Shown: one piece after another, positions 20,038 to 32,737 of the stretch
How positions within the stretch are numbered: position 1 is the first letter of the stretch
Layout of the letters: each line of letters begins with the position of its first letter
DNA from: Limnanthes douglasii subsp. nivea
Lineage: Eukaryota > Streptophyta > Magnoliopsida > Brassicales > Limnanthaceae
Direction of reading: 5' to 3'
DNA length: 64,000 nt
Assembly: GCA_036936605.1 (NCBI GenBank)
Contig: JAUPFV010000003.1
Coordinates: forward strand, 75,624,273 to 75,688,272
Position numbers and translations under genes: made by a program
The notes under the pieces: generated by a model
What the model saw: only the letters and a program-made list of their open reading frames with translations
Database searches by the model: none
What the model was told of the DNA's origin: nothing

Positions 20038-20810
20038 AAGATGAGTTCAATGAAATTCTATTTTAATAACTTTCACGGAGACAACGATTTTAATATATGG
20101 AGAATTAAATTAAAGCTCTCATTATACAAAAAAGGTGCCTACAATGACGAGAAAGTTATTCAGGAGACCATGACTCATAGTGCTTTTATCGTGAGTTTGG
20201 GGGATGAAGTACTAAGGTAGGCGTCTGAAGAGTCTATTGACATGGAGATTTAGATTAAGCTTAAAGTTATGACCTTAATAAATATTTGGCAAGCATAGTA
20301 TATCTCGATAAGTAATTTTATACTTCGATTATAAATGGAAATAAATGGATCAAGAAATACTTGGACGATTTCAACATGATCATTCTTGATTTGAATGCAT
20401 CAGATATCAAGGTTAAAGACGAGGATCAATAAATAATCCATTTCAGGTCCTTACAAAAAGTGCATGAACACTTTGTTGACACTATGCTCCATAGTAAACA
20501 ATCTCCTACCATGTCTGAAGTGAATTTTTTTACGAATTCAAAAGATCTTCCTGATTTAAAGAGTGACTATATGGGTGATGTCCTGCGTGTGAAATGAAGT
20601 CTTGTAGATAAATATCAATCAAGTATAGACGAAACTCAAGATCCATATTTTCTACTGGTTTCAAAGTGAAATATTATTTTTCTAAGAGAGAAAGCGATAT
20701 CAGGAAGCGTTGTCGTGAGAGGAAAAAAGATAATCATTAGAAGTTTGAAGATGGAGAGACCTCAATGGTTTCAACTAATTATAACTACATTGGTGCGATA
20801 AGGTCAAGTG
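20038..20810 (+). pseudogene. Ty1/copia gag relic (Tnt1/Tork type)
   Basis: SSMKFYFNNFHGDNDFNIWR and IKLKLSLYKKGA, then THSAFIVSLGDEVLR, are the N-terminal signature of copia gag proteins (compare SVGDNVLREISG in the copia element at 27270). Stops follow after 20220. Later pieces such as DFNMIILDLNASDIKVKDEDQ and VHEHFVDTMLHSKQSPTMSEV can be read to about 20600. No protease, integrase or RT follows, and no LTR pair is recognised. Confidence 0.75.
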
Positions 20811-21689
20811 TCGTCTCGTGTCACCGCACAGTGATATATAGAATACTCGAGTTTGAAATGCTAAAATATCCAAATTTAACTGAGATGTATCATATTACTT
20901 GTTATAGTGTTATGTTATAATTTGGAATAATGATTGAATGTTGTAGACCGGAGTAACCATCATGTTTGATGACCGATTATATACACTTGTTTACCACACA
21001 TAAGTTTTATACTAAATCCAGTTTTGACAAATGCGTTATGGGAGAATTTTAAAATTCAGGATTCTTCATCATTATATGGAAAGTGTATGAAAATTTCTAG
21101 ATTATATTACAAATGTGAGAGGTATGAAAATTTTAAATTAAAGGTTAGTGTCCATGGTGCGATGAAAACAATTTTAATTAAAAAAATGTAATTTTCTATC
21201 CGGTTGAGAGTTTTTCGAGTTGATGGATTAGGTGGTTATTATCGATTTAGCCTCCGTTTGCACTCAACCTGTGACAAATGTCGACTAAGTCGCGATCTAA
21301 GTTCAAAATATATATGTAGTCACGTTTTAGTCAACTTTTATTATTACAAAGAAACACTACTCAGTAATTTAATACTTAAAAACACACTGCTCACTAAGTT
21401 AATACTTAAAACAAATTCTTAACAAAGCAAATGGTTACAACGATAATATATTAAAAATGAACTTGAAAATAACAATAATTGAAAATCTTAACTTGAAAAC
21501 AATGATAATATAACAAATATACATTTGAAAACAATAAAATGTTAGGAAAGTTTAGTGAAAATATTGAAATGACAAACATAACTTATATTTCATGATAATT
21601 CCATTTCTATGCCTTGTTATCTTTTATGTCATATGCTCTATAAGTTTATCAATGCACATACCTTAATCTGTCTTGGTTGTGATGCGGTC
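20811..21689 (+). other. No recognisable gene
   Basis: AT-rich sequence between the copia relic and the LINE. No coding motif or repeat structure is visible. Confidence 0.4.
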
Positions 21690-24250
21690 TTTCACGTTAT
21701 TCATATGTTCTTCGGTTAATATATCTGCTGATCTCTTTAATAGTGGAGACGGAACCATTGTTGAAAACAATAATTTCATCCGCGAAGGCTAAGCACAATA
21801 TGTAACAGATGTCTCTAAACTTGTATCTTGAAGAATTATTTTCAATAGCCATATGCTTGACTCCTCTTATGAGATACTCTTCTGTGATGATAAAGATACT
21901 AGAAAACAATGGGCCACATTTTCTTAATCTCTTAGTTGACATAAAATAATCCTTCATTTCACCATATACTATTATAAAAGAACTGATATTGTTTATACTA
22001 TTGTAAACCAGATTTAAGATCTTATTATCAAACCCAAAAGAGGCCATTATTCTTAAAATGAATTGATATGAGAGCCCGTCAAAGGATTTTGACATATAAA
22101 TTTTAAGCAGAACATTACTACCTCTTGTCTTTCAAGGTTGAGATCATAACTGAGCTCTTGAGCAATCAAAATATTTCATGGATGCTCCTTCCTTTCACAA
22201 AAGCCCATTATTCTTCTGATATTATTTTAGGTAATATAGTAGCAAGGCTGTAGTTTATTACCTTAGTAACTATCCTATTGAGCATAATAGTATGGTTAAT
22301 TGGCCTGAAGTCCTTCTATATATTTGGGGAATTCATTTTCGGCATTAAGCACATTGCAGTAGCATGGACACCATTAGGAATAGACATATATTTAAAAATT
22401 TCCTCAACAACCGCACATAAGTCCTTTGAGATGATGAACCAACATGTTTGAAAATGGTTTCCCATTAAAACCATCAGGGCTAACAACAAAATTAGGATTT
22501 AGAGATTTTATTACATTGTAGATTTCAGTTTCATGAGGAGTAGCCATGAGCATGGTATTATCCTCATCAGTAATCAACTTAGGGATGTAGTCAAATAATT
22601 CATCATTTTCACTGAAATTAGGAGGCTCAGTTAACAAAATTTTAAAATATTTCAATGTTGAGCTACTAATAGAATTCTGGTCTTCTAACCAAACATTACC
22701 ATTCTAGATCCTATTGATTCTATATCTCCTGCCTCTATTTTTACAAAACTGTAATAAAAGGTAGTGTCTCTGTCACTATCCTTTAACTAATTATAGTGAG
22801 TTTTTTTTCTTAATATGCATCATATCTTGCGAGCCGTTGTAAGTGAGTAGCCTTAGATTTATCAAGTAATACCTTGTCCTCAGAGTTCTTAGTATTTTGA
22901 AAGTTTAATCCTCTGAAGTTGATCTTATCCTCAACTTTCTTTAAAGAGTAAAAAACATTACCAAAGATATTTTTGTTCCAAGATTTTAATTTATATTTTA
23001 ACCTCTTGAGTTTATTCTAGAATTCTGCAAAGTATTGCCAACCATCTCTTCAGTCCAATCCTTTTCCATCATATTCCACATATTCTGCTCTAGGTTTTCC
23101 TATTTTCAACTATTTTAAAGTCTTTCTCAATATCTTTCTTCCTAAGTGTAGGTATGTTTGGCAGGCTACATGTAATTTATCTAGTTGGAATCTTTGTAAC
23201 TAGAGCTGAACATTCAAGGTCCCTATTGAAAGCAAACATAACCTCAGTCTCAGTGGCATGGAGGGATTCTATAAGCTATGCATCACATACAGGGTTGAGT
23301 TTTAATAAAGATTCATTGTAACCTGAATTGTTATCCTTTGTTCTTTCTTGGTCTCGTTTATACATTGCCTCATCTATAACCCAATCAAGACACTCTGAAC
23401 TTATTTGGTTTTCAGTCTTTGTAATATCATTATCATTGTTTGAAGAAACAACACAATATCTTGAATTTTTATCTTTGTTTTTTTCCATTGACAATAATAT
23501 ACTTTATTAAATGGACTATAGTTCCCCGGATTGGTTCCGATAGAGGAGAAGTTGAAGTATTAATAGGAAATTAATCAGCAAGCAATTTTTCTTGAGAATG
23601 ATTCACTTTTTTACAGTCTTTAATAGAGTGACCAAGATGTTTGCACTTCAGAAAATAGGCTGGTAATGGACCATAAACTATGTCCTTTCATAAGACTTCT
23701 TTATCTCAAAATCTGATCCATAATCCACTGTTTATGATTTTAGAAACATCAATTTCAAGCCATATCTTGCAACAATTATGTTTTTGGCTCTATTTTTTGG
23801 AGACACCCAAATACTCAAAGGAGAATCAATGGCTTTTTTATGGATTTTATTATGTCTTCACTAGACATATATTTATGTAGATTTGGTAGGCTAACCCAAG
23901 CAGGTGTGATAGGGTTTTTTTGGTTTGGATTAAAAAAGAGAGTCCATTTCAATAGCCTCATGGTTTTGTTACCCAAATACCATACATTTCTGCGCCAGAT
24001 TTTTTCAATATCATCCTCGAGTTCAAATTCCATAAAAAGATATATGAAGTTCCACTGCGTAATACTATAGTTACCAAAAAATATGAAACCATCTAGAAAT
24101 TGTTTAATTGTTTTTAGACTTGGTTTCCATGTGGCAAACTTTCCGATAAGAGTCCGTCATGAATTCATCTAAAGTCTTTCCTTATCCTTTGCTTTAAATT
24201 TAATTACAATATGATCGGATTTATGTTAAATTGTAACATTCTCACGGTAG
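21690..24250 (-). mobile_element. Degenerate non-LTR retrotransposon (plant L1 type)
   Basis: On the minus strand, 5' to 3': an ORF1 relic (24033-23815) with LLKWTLFFNPNQKNPITPAWVSLPNL, the DUF4283-type domain. A zinc-knuckle relic follows near 23660-23560 (LKCKHLGHSIKDCKK, first Cys lost). RT relics are 22655-22404 (LITDEDNTMLMATPHETEIYN, VVSPDGFNGKPF) and 22095-21697 (KSFDGLSYQFILRIMASFGF, LRKCGPLFSSIF, LAFADEIIVFNNG). The FADD catalytic box reads FADE, so the RT is dead. Many stops and frame changes separate the pieces. No poly(A) tail or target duplication was identified. Confidence 0.85.
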
Positions 24251-24542
24251 ACTTATTTTACATTGGTTTTCAATAAACCGACATAAGATATTTGAAGAAT
24301 ATGAGGATGAAATTCGGTATGTTAATATGTTATCTCTCCCAATTTCAAATTCCAACACTTTTATATAAACGATTGAGCGGAGATTTTATTATTATGAAAT
24401 AATATAACAAATAAAAACTAACTATTAATTTATAACACTAATAAATTAATTTATGAATGTTTTCACAAATAAACTCACTAATTTTCACTTTGGTATATAT
24501 ATATATATATTATTTTCAAAGCTTCAGTTCATCACCAACATT

Positions 24543-27180
24543 AAATTTCATTATTCATGTTTAAACTGAATAACCCCTATCAAACTTAAACATATTCAAA
24601 CTTAACGATTGTTATTAGTTTAGTAATTATGTCAGCAAAATTATCTTTGGTATTAATCTTTTTAATTTGCAGCTTTATATTCGAAGTTAATTTTCTAACA
24701 TAATGAATCCTAATGTAATATATTTAGTTTTCCCATGGGATGTTTGATTCTTCGTGAGACGTATTGCACTCTGACTATCACATAATATTGACACACTAGT
24801 TTGCTTTACTTCAAATTTGACTATCAAACCTCTCAACCACAATGCTTCATTGGTTGCATCAGAAATTTCCATATAGTTAATTTCATTTTGTTGTTACTGT
24901 AACTACTAATTGTAATGAAGCTTTCCAGCTTATGGTATTACCAAACAATGTAAACAAATAACTAGTTTTAATGACCCCATTCTCTCCGAATCACTTGAGT
25001 AATTGGAATCACAATATCCTTCCAGCCTGATTTGATCCATATGAGACTTCTCATACATAAACCCAACATACAAGTCCCCATTCACATATCAAAGTACCGA
25101 TTCCACAAATTATCGATGTTGTTTCCCTAGATTGGTCATTTATCTACTAATTACAGTTTTGTCATGTGTAACATCACATTTAATCCACATCATCGAGTAT
25201 ATCATACTTTCAACTACACTAGCGTAAGGCACTTGCTACATCTCAAATCTTTCCATATTAGTTCTAAAAAAGTCAGCATATAGTCTAAATACCGAGCTGA
25301 AGGTATTGTAACTTGTTTTGAAACTGACATAAAAAATCTATCAAGAATTTTCTTCAAGTAACATCTCGAGACACAAACATTAACTACCTCAGTCTCTTTC
25401 AATTTTTATTATCATATGTTTATTTGCTTTCCCAAATCCTTCATTTCAAACTCAATGTTAAGTTGTTCTTTTAACATTTGAATTTGATGTTTATTAGTTT
25501 ATGTAGCTAGCATTTCATCAATATATATTAGTAAAAAAATGCCAACCTCACCACTTAACAATCTAACATATACGCAATTATCAAAAGAACCCCTCTTGAA
25601 ACCAACTTTTACCATAAACTCATCAAACCTTGGTAACATATTTTGGGTGATTGCTTAAGTCAATACAATGAACTTTTCAACAAGCACACTTTATCTTCCA
25701 TTTTATCTGAAACATAACCATGAAGTTGTGTAATATAGATTTTCTCTTTAAGGTTGCAATCTAGAAATTCAATTTTAACATTTAACTGCTTTAACTTTAT
25801 CTCATACACAGTCAATAAAGCCAATAACACATGTATTGAAATGTCTGTAACAATAGGTGAGTAAATATCTTTATTACCAAATGGGCCTTGAACCTTGGTT
25901 TCTAAACAACAAGTATATGTTCTAGAATTTTGATTCTAATTGCAACAAATGGTCATATGTTTACCAAGTAGACAACAATAACGAAAATATTAACCCATAA
26001 TTTATTAGACAAGTAGGCACTTGACAACATACATCTCATATTCTCCAAATATGTTAGAATGTCATTAATAGTATGTACAGTCTTGTTAGACTTCGACCTG
26101 ATAGTCTTTCCATACACATAATACTCACAAACTTTAACTTAAAAATCTTTTTACCACACATCAGACCATGTATCTCTAGTTCTTGCAACCATCTCTCACT
26201 TACATGGCCATGTTTGTGATGCTACATACATATAATATTTATTTTCTGTCATTCATTACAACTAAGTAGACCTTAGTGACATGTAAAACTCCACCTAATG
26301 CCTTATAGCTTTAATTGTCTGTGCTAAGTGCACCAATAACAACTACGTTTATTTTTTAAGTCTGAAATATACCTCTTATTTTGCAGAATCCTTTCCACAT
26401 TATCATGCATATTGGTTCTCATAGTTCATATTATAAGTACCTTAAAATCCTCATTATTTCTCATTAGAACTTGAATTTTAATTAACAAGCTAAAATTATT
26501 CAAACCAGTCTTTATTTGGGGTCATATGAAAGGTGCACCCGAGTCAAAGATCCATTGTTTTTCTTCATTTTTTGTTAAACAAGTACATCTGATTTCCTTT
26601 TTTTCCTTGCATGGAATATGTTCTTGTTATTATTTCTCTTGGGAAAAATACGCTTCATGTGTTATTCTTCATCAAATATCGAACCATGAATGCTTCTTTG
26701 ATCATTTTATGACTTAAAATTATTTTTCCTCCGTTACTTTTGGAGCTTCGATCTTGTGATCTATCTATTACATTCAATTTTCACCTGTTTGTCTCGTTCT
26801 TCAACTTTGGCATCACCTCCAATTCCCATGACCTTAATGTTTGGATCATTTCCTCCAGATTAATCGTTTTTATAGCAAACTTAATAGTATCTTTCACATT
26901 TTGATGAATTTATTGTAATGATTTTAATATATAATAATTAATTGAGTTTCACTACCAATCTTGTCTTAACCCGTTAATGACAACATTATGGTTATTTTCT
27001 TGAACTCACCCAAATTTTGTTATAGTTTTTTGGTTTGATCTGTTTTGAACCCTAAAAATATTTCTTTAACAAGAATTATGTTTGTTAAAGATTTGGTCAA
27101 ATATGATTCTTCTAGTTTGTTTCGGACACCATATGAATATCTTTACCATAAATTTATTATAGTAATTTATCGGACAAATA
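24543..27180 (-). mobile_element. Degenerate Ty1/copia retrotransposon, minus strand
   Basis: Read from high to low coordinates: a protease box QWIFDSGAPFHMTPN near 26560 (DSGA intact), RT pieces near 25800-25500 (EFLDCNLKEKIYITQLHGYV, KVCLLKSSLY, LLIYIDEMLA with IDEM replacing VDDM), later RT in 25402-25214, RNase H in 24872-24687 (SDATNEALWLRGLI, LCDSQSAIRLTKN) and the pol end DNFADIITK near 24640. TGTTGGTGATG at 24543 may start the 3' LTR. The 5' boundary is set loosely and gag is barely recognisable. Stops are frequent. Confidence 0.8.
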
Positions 27181-27269
27181 TAAAATGATGATCGAAAATG
27201 AGATGGTTGGAAAATGAGTTACAAATTCTTTGAATTTTTTACAGATTGATATCGAACAAACATCACATT

Positions 27270-27562
27270 TGTTAAGAATGAGTCAAATAATTCATTGACA
27301 GTGTACCATGTTCGCTAGTACAATATTGTGTCATTGGCAGTGTACATTTTGTACTGAAGTATATCGTAGTTTATACTTTCTAGTCTTTGTGTATATGAGC
27401 TCATTAGGTCCATTATCTAGTAAGTCTATATTTGTACTGGAGGTGCCTGTGAACGTAGATAATTTTTGAAGCATGTTAAATCCTATATTTTATTTCTTTC
27501 TTTTATGCCTTTTATGTTTTCCCGTGCTTGAGTATTGGTGATACATTTCATAGTAAATCCCA
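27270..27562 (+). repeat. 5' LTR of copia element
   Basis: About 293 bp, TG...CA. It aligns with 31108-31442 except that the middle (ATTTGTACTGGAGGTGCC) replaces a longer stretch in the 3' LTR, so it carries an internal deletion. Just downstream TGGTATCATAGC (27568-27579) differs at one base from the usual copia primer-binding site complementary to initiator methionine tRNA. Confidence 0.8.
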
Positions 27563-27616
27563 AATATTGGTATCATAGCTATGTTGTGAACTTAGGTTTT
27601 GCAATTAGGGTTTCAC

Positions 27617-28378
27617 AATGACGTCTACAACAACAAAATATATGATTGAAAAATTTGATGAGGGATCCAGTTTTTCATTATGGTTGGATTAAGCTAAAAT
27701 CTTCATCGATACTGCAAGGGTTGTGGAAGGCTGTGTAGAATAAGTTACCAGAAGAAATGAAAAAGAGGAGAAACAAGACTAAAAAAGGGATTCATGCTGA
27801 ATTTTAATTAGTGTGGGAGACAATGTTCTTCGCGAGATTAGTGGTGATAAGAATATTGCTTGCGCATGGAAAAAGCTATGAGATATTTACTCAAAGAAAT
27901 CAGTAGTAAACCGATTATACTTGAAAAAGCGTTTGTACGATTTCAGATTGAAAAAAGGCATGTCAATAACTGAACACGTAAATAATTTTAAATCAATTAT
28001 AATAGACTTGGAGAACATAAATATCAACATTGAGGATGCGGATCAAGCTTTGTTTATCTCGAGATCATTACCATCTCCCTATAAAAACTTCATAGATACC
28101 ATAATGTATGGTAAAGATAAGTTATCACTAGCAGATGCCAAAGAGGCATTGAAATCAAAGAAATTGAGATAGTTGCAGCCAGACAATCAGGCTGAAGGGG
28201 AAGATCTTATGACTACAGAAATATCTAGAAGCAAAGCAAGTTCTTTAAGAAAGAAGAATTCGATTTCTAAATTAAAGTTAAAGAACTTAAACTATTATGA
28301 ATGCGGTGAGCATGGTCATTATATGAGAGATTGTCCGAAACTGAACGACAAAACAGGAAATCGAAAGAAAAATGCATA
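27617..28378 (+). pseudogene. gag of copia element
   Basis: ATG at 27617 (MTSTTTKYMIEKFDEGSSFS) begins the gag. Stops occur in the first 280 bp. From 27921 an open frame gives RLYDFRLKKGMSITEHVNNF and ALFISRSLPSPYKNFIDT. After one TAG at 28170 a further frame holds the zinc knuckle YYECGEHGHYMRDCP, in which the first Cys is replaced by Tyr-Tyr-Glu-Cys spacing. It would have formed the particle. Confidence 0.85.
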
Positions 28379-28438
28379 AAATATTGCTGAATATGTGAAC
28401 AATTTTGATGAAGTGAAAACAGTGGTACATGAGATGTA

Positions 28439-29217
28439 TTGTCCATGAGTTCAGACTGTGGAAAAAAATTTTGGGTACTCGATACTACCGCTACATATCA
28501 CATGCGTCAGTTCAAGCAGTGGTTCGATGCTTACAAGTCGATGCCGGGAACTGTCTATTTAGGGAATAATTATTCATTACCTGTTGGTGGTATCGATAAC
28601 GTCAGAATCAAAATGTTAGATGGGGTTTTTAGAATCGTGACGTGTTGGCATTTTTTTTGGGTTAAAGAGAAACCTGATATCTCTTGGGACACTAGACTCT
28701 CGGGGTTACAAGTATCGTGCAGAAGACGGAGTAATTAAAGTGACAAAAGGCTCAATGGTGTGTATAAAAGGAAGTTTACAGAAAAAGCTTTACATTCTCC
28801 AATGGAGTGTTGTTATTGACGATGGTGCAGTAGCATCATCACGGAATAATAGCCAAAGTCGGCAGGATCAAAATAAGTTGTGGCATTTGCGTCTTGGTCA
28901 CATGAGTTCAAAATGATTAGCTGTTTTAGGAAATAGAGAATTGTTAAAAGGGTGTAAAGTGGAATCATTGGGATTTTGTGAGCACTTTGTGTTTGGTAAA
29001 CAAACTAGAGTCAAATTCAGCAAATCTGATGTAAGAAATACTAAAAATACAGTGGACTACATTCACTCAGATCTTCGAGGCCCAAAGAGAATCCTATCAA
29101 AGATCAGAGCCAAATACTACATGGGTTTGATCAAAGATTATTCAATGATGATGTGGGTTTACTTTATGAAAACGAAAGATGAGGCATATCAATCTTTTTC
29201 AAATCAAAGATGATGAT
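28439..29217 (+). pseudogene. Protease and integrase relics of copia element
   Basis: The protease box reads FWVLDTTATYHM where active copies have LDSGATxHM, so glycine of the active loop is lost. GAG-pre-integrase follows (KLWHLRLGHMSSK with a stop, then LLKGCKVESLGFCEHFVFGK). The integrase core starts with TVDYIHSDLRGPKRILSK and ends at a stop at 29213. The DNG and E motifs are not readable, so much of the core is decayed or deleted. Confidence 0.82.
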
Positions 29218-29659
29218 TGAGAAGCAAATAAGAATAAAAATCAAACGTATTATGACAAATAATCAGTTAAAATATTGCAGCCATGAGTTCAACGAGTTAT
29301 GTGAAGGTAAGGAAATGGTGTGCCATTGCACGTGTTCTTGAACACCGAAACAGAATTGGGTCGCATAAATAATGAACATAATGCTTTGTGACAAGCCACG
29401 AAACATGCTCTTGCATTCCAGTATAGGAAATATTTTTTAATACAACGTGTTACTTGGTAAATCGGTATCCATCAACGACTATTGATTGTAAAACTCATTT
29501 TAAGATTTGGTCTGGATCGTTAGCTGCTTACAAATAGTTGAGGGTGTTCGGTTATCTAGTGTATGCTCATGTGATAGATGGTAAGCTTGAGCTGAAGGTA
29601 AAGAGGTCATATTTCTATGATATTCTACTGAAATTAAGTGATATAGGTTTGATCAATGA

Positions 29660-31049
29660 TTATTTCAGAGGTTGAGGAATCTCGATTCAAGGCAAGACTG
29701 GTCGCTAAGTGTTTTACTCAAAAGGAAGAAATCGACTTCAATGAAGCATTTTCTCCAGTGGTGAAGCATAATGCGATTTAGGTTTTATTAGCCATGGTAG
29801 TTTTGCAAGATTTAGAACTTGAGCAGTTAGATGTGAAGACTGTGTTTCTACATGGTGAACTGGAAAAGCGAATCTACATAAGACAACCAGAGGGATTTAT
29901 CGAACCTAATATAGAGGATAAGGTTTTTCTGCTGAAAAAGTCACTATATGGTTTAAAACAATCACCTAGACAATGGTACACACGCTTTGATACATTCATG
30001 GTGTCGATAAGGTTCACGAGGAGTCTATATGACAGTTGTGTGTATTGTCAAAAGATGTCAGATGATTCTTATGTTTACTTGTTTTTGTATGTGAATTATA
30101 TGCTTATTGCTGCTTATAATATGTCACACATTGTGCAGATAAAGAAACAACTTAGTGTCGAGTTTGAGATGAAAGATATAGGTAGAGCAAAGAAGATTTT
30201 TTGTACGGAGATTATCAGTAACAGAAGTGTAGGATCATTACACTTGTCTCAACGAAGCTATATTGAGAAAATACTACAACGATTCAACATGTTTGATGCT
30301 AAGGCAGTTAGCATCCCGCTTGCTACTCATTTCAAGTTTTCTGCAGCAGGAGCGACCAATGACGATGCTGAGTTGGAACAAATATCGCATGTTTCATATT
30401 CAAGTGAAGTTGGTAGTAAATGTATGTTATGGTATGCACACATCTTGATATTTTACATGCGGTTAGTGTAGTTAGCAGGTACATGAGATATTCTGGAAAA
30501 GAACATTGGCAGGCAGTAAAATGAATACTTTGATATCTTAAGAATACTGAGAACATTGGCTTAAATTTTAACAAGACCGATATTTGTGGATCGTTGAATG
30601 ATATTTGTGGTTGGTTTTGTTGATTTTGACTTTACAGGTGATATGGATAAAATGAGATCTCTGACATGATATGCATTTACTCTAGCTGAGAGTGCGATCA
30701 GTTGGAAAGAACGATTGCAAGCTACTGTAGCTTTGTCTACAACTGAGGCAGAGTACATAACGGTAACAGAAGCAGTTAAAGAGGCAATATGGTTGCAAGA
30801 TTTGGTGGTAGATTTGGACTTAGATATGACTATTATAAAAAAAAAATTGACAGTCAAAGCGTCATACACCTTACATGGAACCAGATGTACCACGAACGTA
30901 CAAAGCACATAGATGTTAGACATTATTTTATTCGTAATATAATATCAAAGGGAATTGTTGATATGAAAAAAATGCATACACACGATACTCCAGCGGATAT
31001 AATGAGCACAGCAGTATCAGTTCGAAAGTTTAGGGAGTGCCTAAACTGA
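29660..31049 (+). pseudogene. Reverse transcriptase and RNase H relics of copia element
   Basis: KARLVAKCFTQKEEIDFNEAFSPV near 29690 and the frame 29794-30471 (LEQLDVKTVFLHGELEKRIY, LLKKSLYGLKQSPRQWY) are standard copia RT. The catalytic box YVDDML reads YVNYML, which abolishes metal binding. RNase H follows in broken frames: ATVALSTTEAEYITVTEAVK near 30720 and HIDVRHYFIRNIISKGIVD near 30905. Confidence 0.88.
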
Positions 31050-31107
31050 AGAAGAGAAGTTTCTTTGTTGATAGTGAAGAAAAGATATTCGCCTCAAGGA
31101 GAAGATT

Positions 31108-31442
31108 TGTTAAGAATGAGAATGCATTAATAGTGTACCGTCGCTGGTACAATTGTCATTGGGAGTGTACCCTTTGTGTTTAATTATATCGTGGTTTAAC
31201 TTTCTTAGTTTTTGTGTATATGAGCACATTAGGCCCATTGTCTAATAAGTCTATTTATTCCATATAAAGATTACTAGGGTCTGTAACTCCTTTTTATCGC
31301 AGTGAAACACTTTTCTATGACGACATTCTCAGACGTAGACAATTGTTGAATCAGGTTAAATCTTTTGTTATTTTCTTTTATACTTTTTATTTTGTTTTAT
31401 TTTTTAGTATTAGTGATACATTGCATAGTAAAACCCTAACCA
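31108..31442 (+). repeat. 3' LTR of copia element
   Basis: Starts TGTTAAGAATGAG directly after a purine-rich stretch (AAGGAGAAGATT) that can serve as polypurine tract. It holds TTCCATATAAAGATTAC, a possible TATA region, which the 5' LTR lacks. Confidence 0.78.
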
Positions 31443-31606
31443 ATTCTATTTTTTAGAACGATTCGTCCACCAATATTAAGATTACATACAAATATTTTTG
31501 TTCGTTTCATTGCATAATAAAACCCAAACCAAATCTATTTTTTACAATGATTCGTCCACAAATATTAAGATTGCATACAATGATACAAATATTTTTGTTC
31601 TTTTCT
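31421..31606 (+). repeat. Tandem duplication of about 90 bp at LTR end
   Basis: CATTGCATAGTAAAACCCTA ... ATATTTTTGTTCGTTT is followed at once by a second copy, CATTGCATAATAAAACCC ... ATATTTTTGTTC. The second copy carries a small insertion (ATGATACAA region). It overlaps the end of the 3' LTR and explains the unclear boundary. Confidence 0.8.
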
Positions 31607-32737
31607 AATGTACCGAATCGAGCTGATATGACTTGTGATGGGAACTGACCGAAGTAAAAAACAAAAGTTAATAATTAAAAATTATCTATTAAGTAAGAGA
31701 GGCTGGAAGAATTGCTATGTTATCTATCCTGATCTGAAAACCCTAGCATTCTTTTATTTATGTAGTAGTGAACAAATGCTCTACACGAAACAATGAAACA
31801 ACATAACGAATAAAATAAACAAAATTAATAAGTTGATTTGTAGGTGCTTTTACAACTACCTAATTAATTTGTTGGACCGTTTATAACAATTAATTTTCTT
31901 TTTTTATAAAAAATTTAGAAAACATTTCAAAATAAATTGCTGAGAATAACAAAACCGCGATCGTCAGTACCACCGACAGACCTGAGGTTTCACGAACAAA
32001 ATATATATGACCGAAGATTGCCAACCGACTAATTCTACTGTCGAAAAGGTACAGAAACGTCCATCCACTGAGATAGCTGAGTGGGATGAGAGGCGATGGA
32101 GGATGGACGAGAAATAGACCGCGAGAACCACTAATACGATTATCACATACTTGATCTTAGAGTAAGAGATTATTTTAGATTCGATCCTTCACTGGAGAGT
32201 TGGGTCGGACTGAGGCGGATCGGTCAACCATCTTTGATACCTTTGATTGCAAAATCTCAATTCGGAGTGAACTTTAAGTATAAGGTTTAGTTGATTGTAA
32301 CGGCAGAAGTACTAATGAAATATATTTGTATGTGTATTCGTCCTCGTCCTCGCTTAAGAATCCTACGAATCTTAAGTGTTTTTATTTATCGCACCAACAT
32401 CCCAATTTGGGTGTCGGTTTGCATATCGTTTCAGAGTATTTCCTATTTATCATATAAAATAAACTGGGTTGATCAAAGATATATGAAATATATAGAGAAC
32501 TTCGATTTTTATGTAAGATCCCTCCAAGGAAAATATTGCATAATTTGCTTTTAGCATAAAAGCTATACCTCATGAAACATCGATATAATGATATAGATTA
32601 ACGAGAAAGCCGCCAAAAACGGCTAGAGTATCAAATCTTACATTGCAAAGCAACATGACAGAGAATAAACTAAGCAGATTACTTGGCAAGAACTTTTATT
32701 TCTGTTGCCAACAATATAAAAAACTGGATCATGGTTA
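31607..32737 (+). other. No gene seen; 3' flank of aldo-keto reductase
   Basis: AT-rich; contains the presumed 3' untranslated region of the minus-strand aldo-keto reductase just below 32738. Open frames show no family motif. Confidence 0.5.

Larger units (their letters stand above)
27270..31442 (+). mobile_element. Ty1/copia retrotransposon with both LTRs, decayed
   Basis: Both LTRs begin TGTTAAGAATGAG, at 27270 and 31108. Between them are gag with zinc knuckle, protease, GAG-pre-integrase, integrase, RT and RNase H in copia order. Total length is about 4.2 kb. Integrase core is shortened and RT lacks its catalytic aspartates, so it cannot move itself. I did not find a convincing 5-bp target duplication: ACATT precedes the left LTR but ATTCT follows my right boundary. 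The right boundary is blurred by a tandem duplication starting at 31421. Confidence 0.88.

Noticed and set aside
24498..24511. AT dinucleotide run
   Set aside because: Simple microsatellite with no feature attached.
31108..31447. Target duplication for the copia element at 27270
   Set aside because: ACATT on the left has no matching 5-mer at the right boundary; the tandem duplication at 31421 hides the true end, so I do not claim one.
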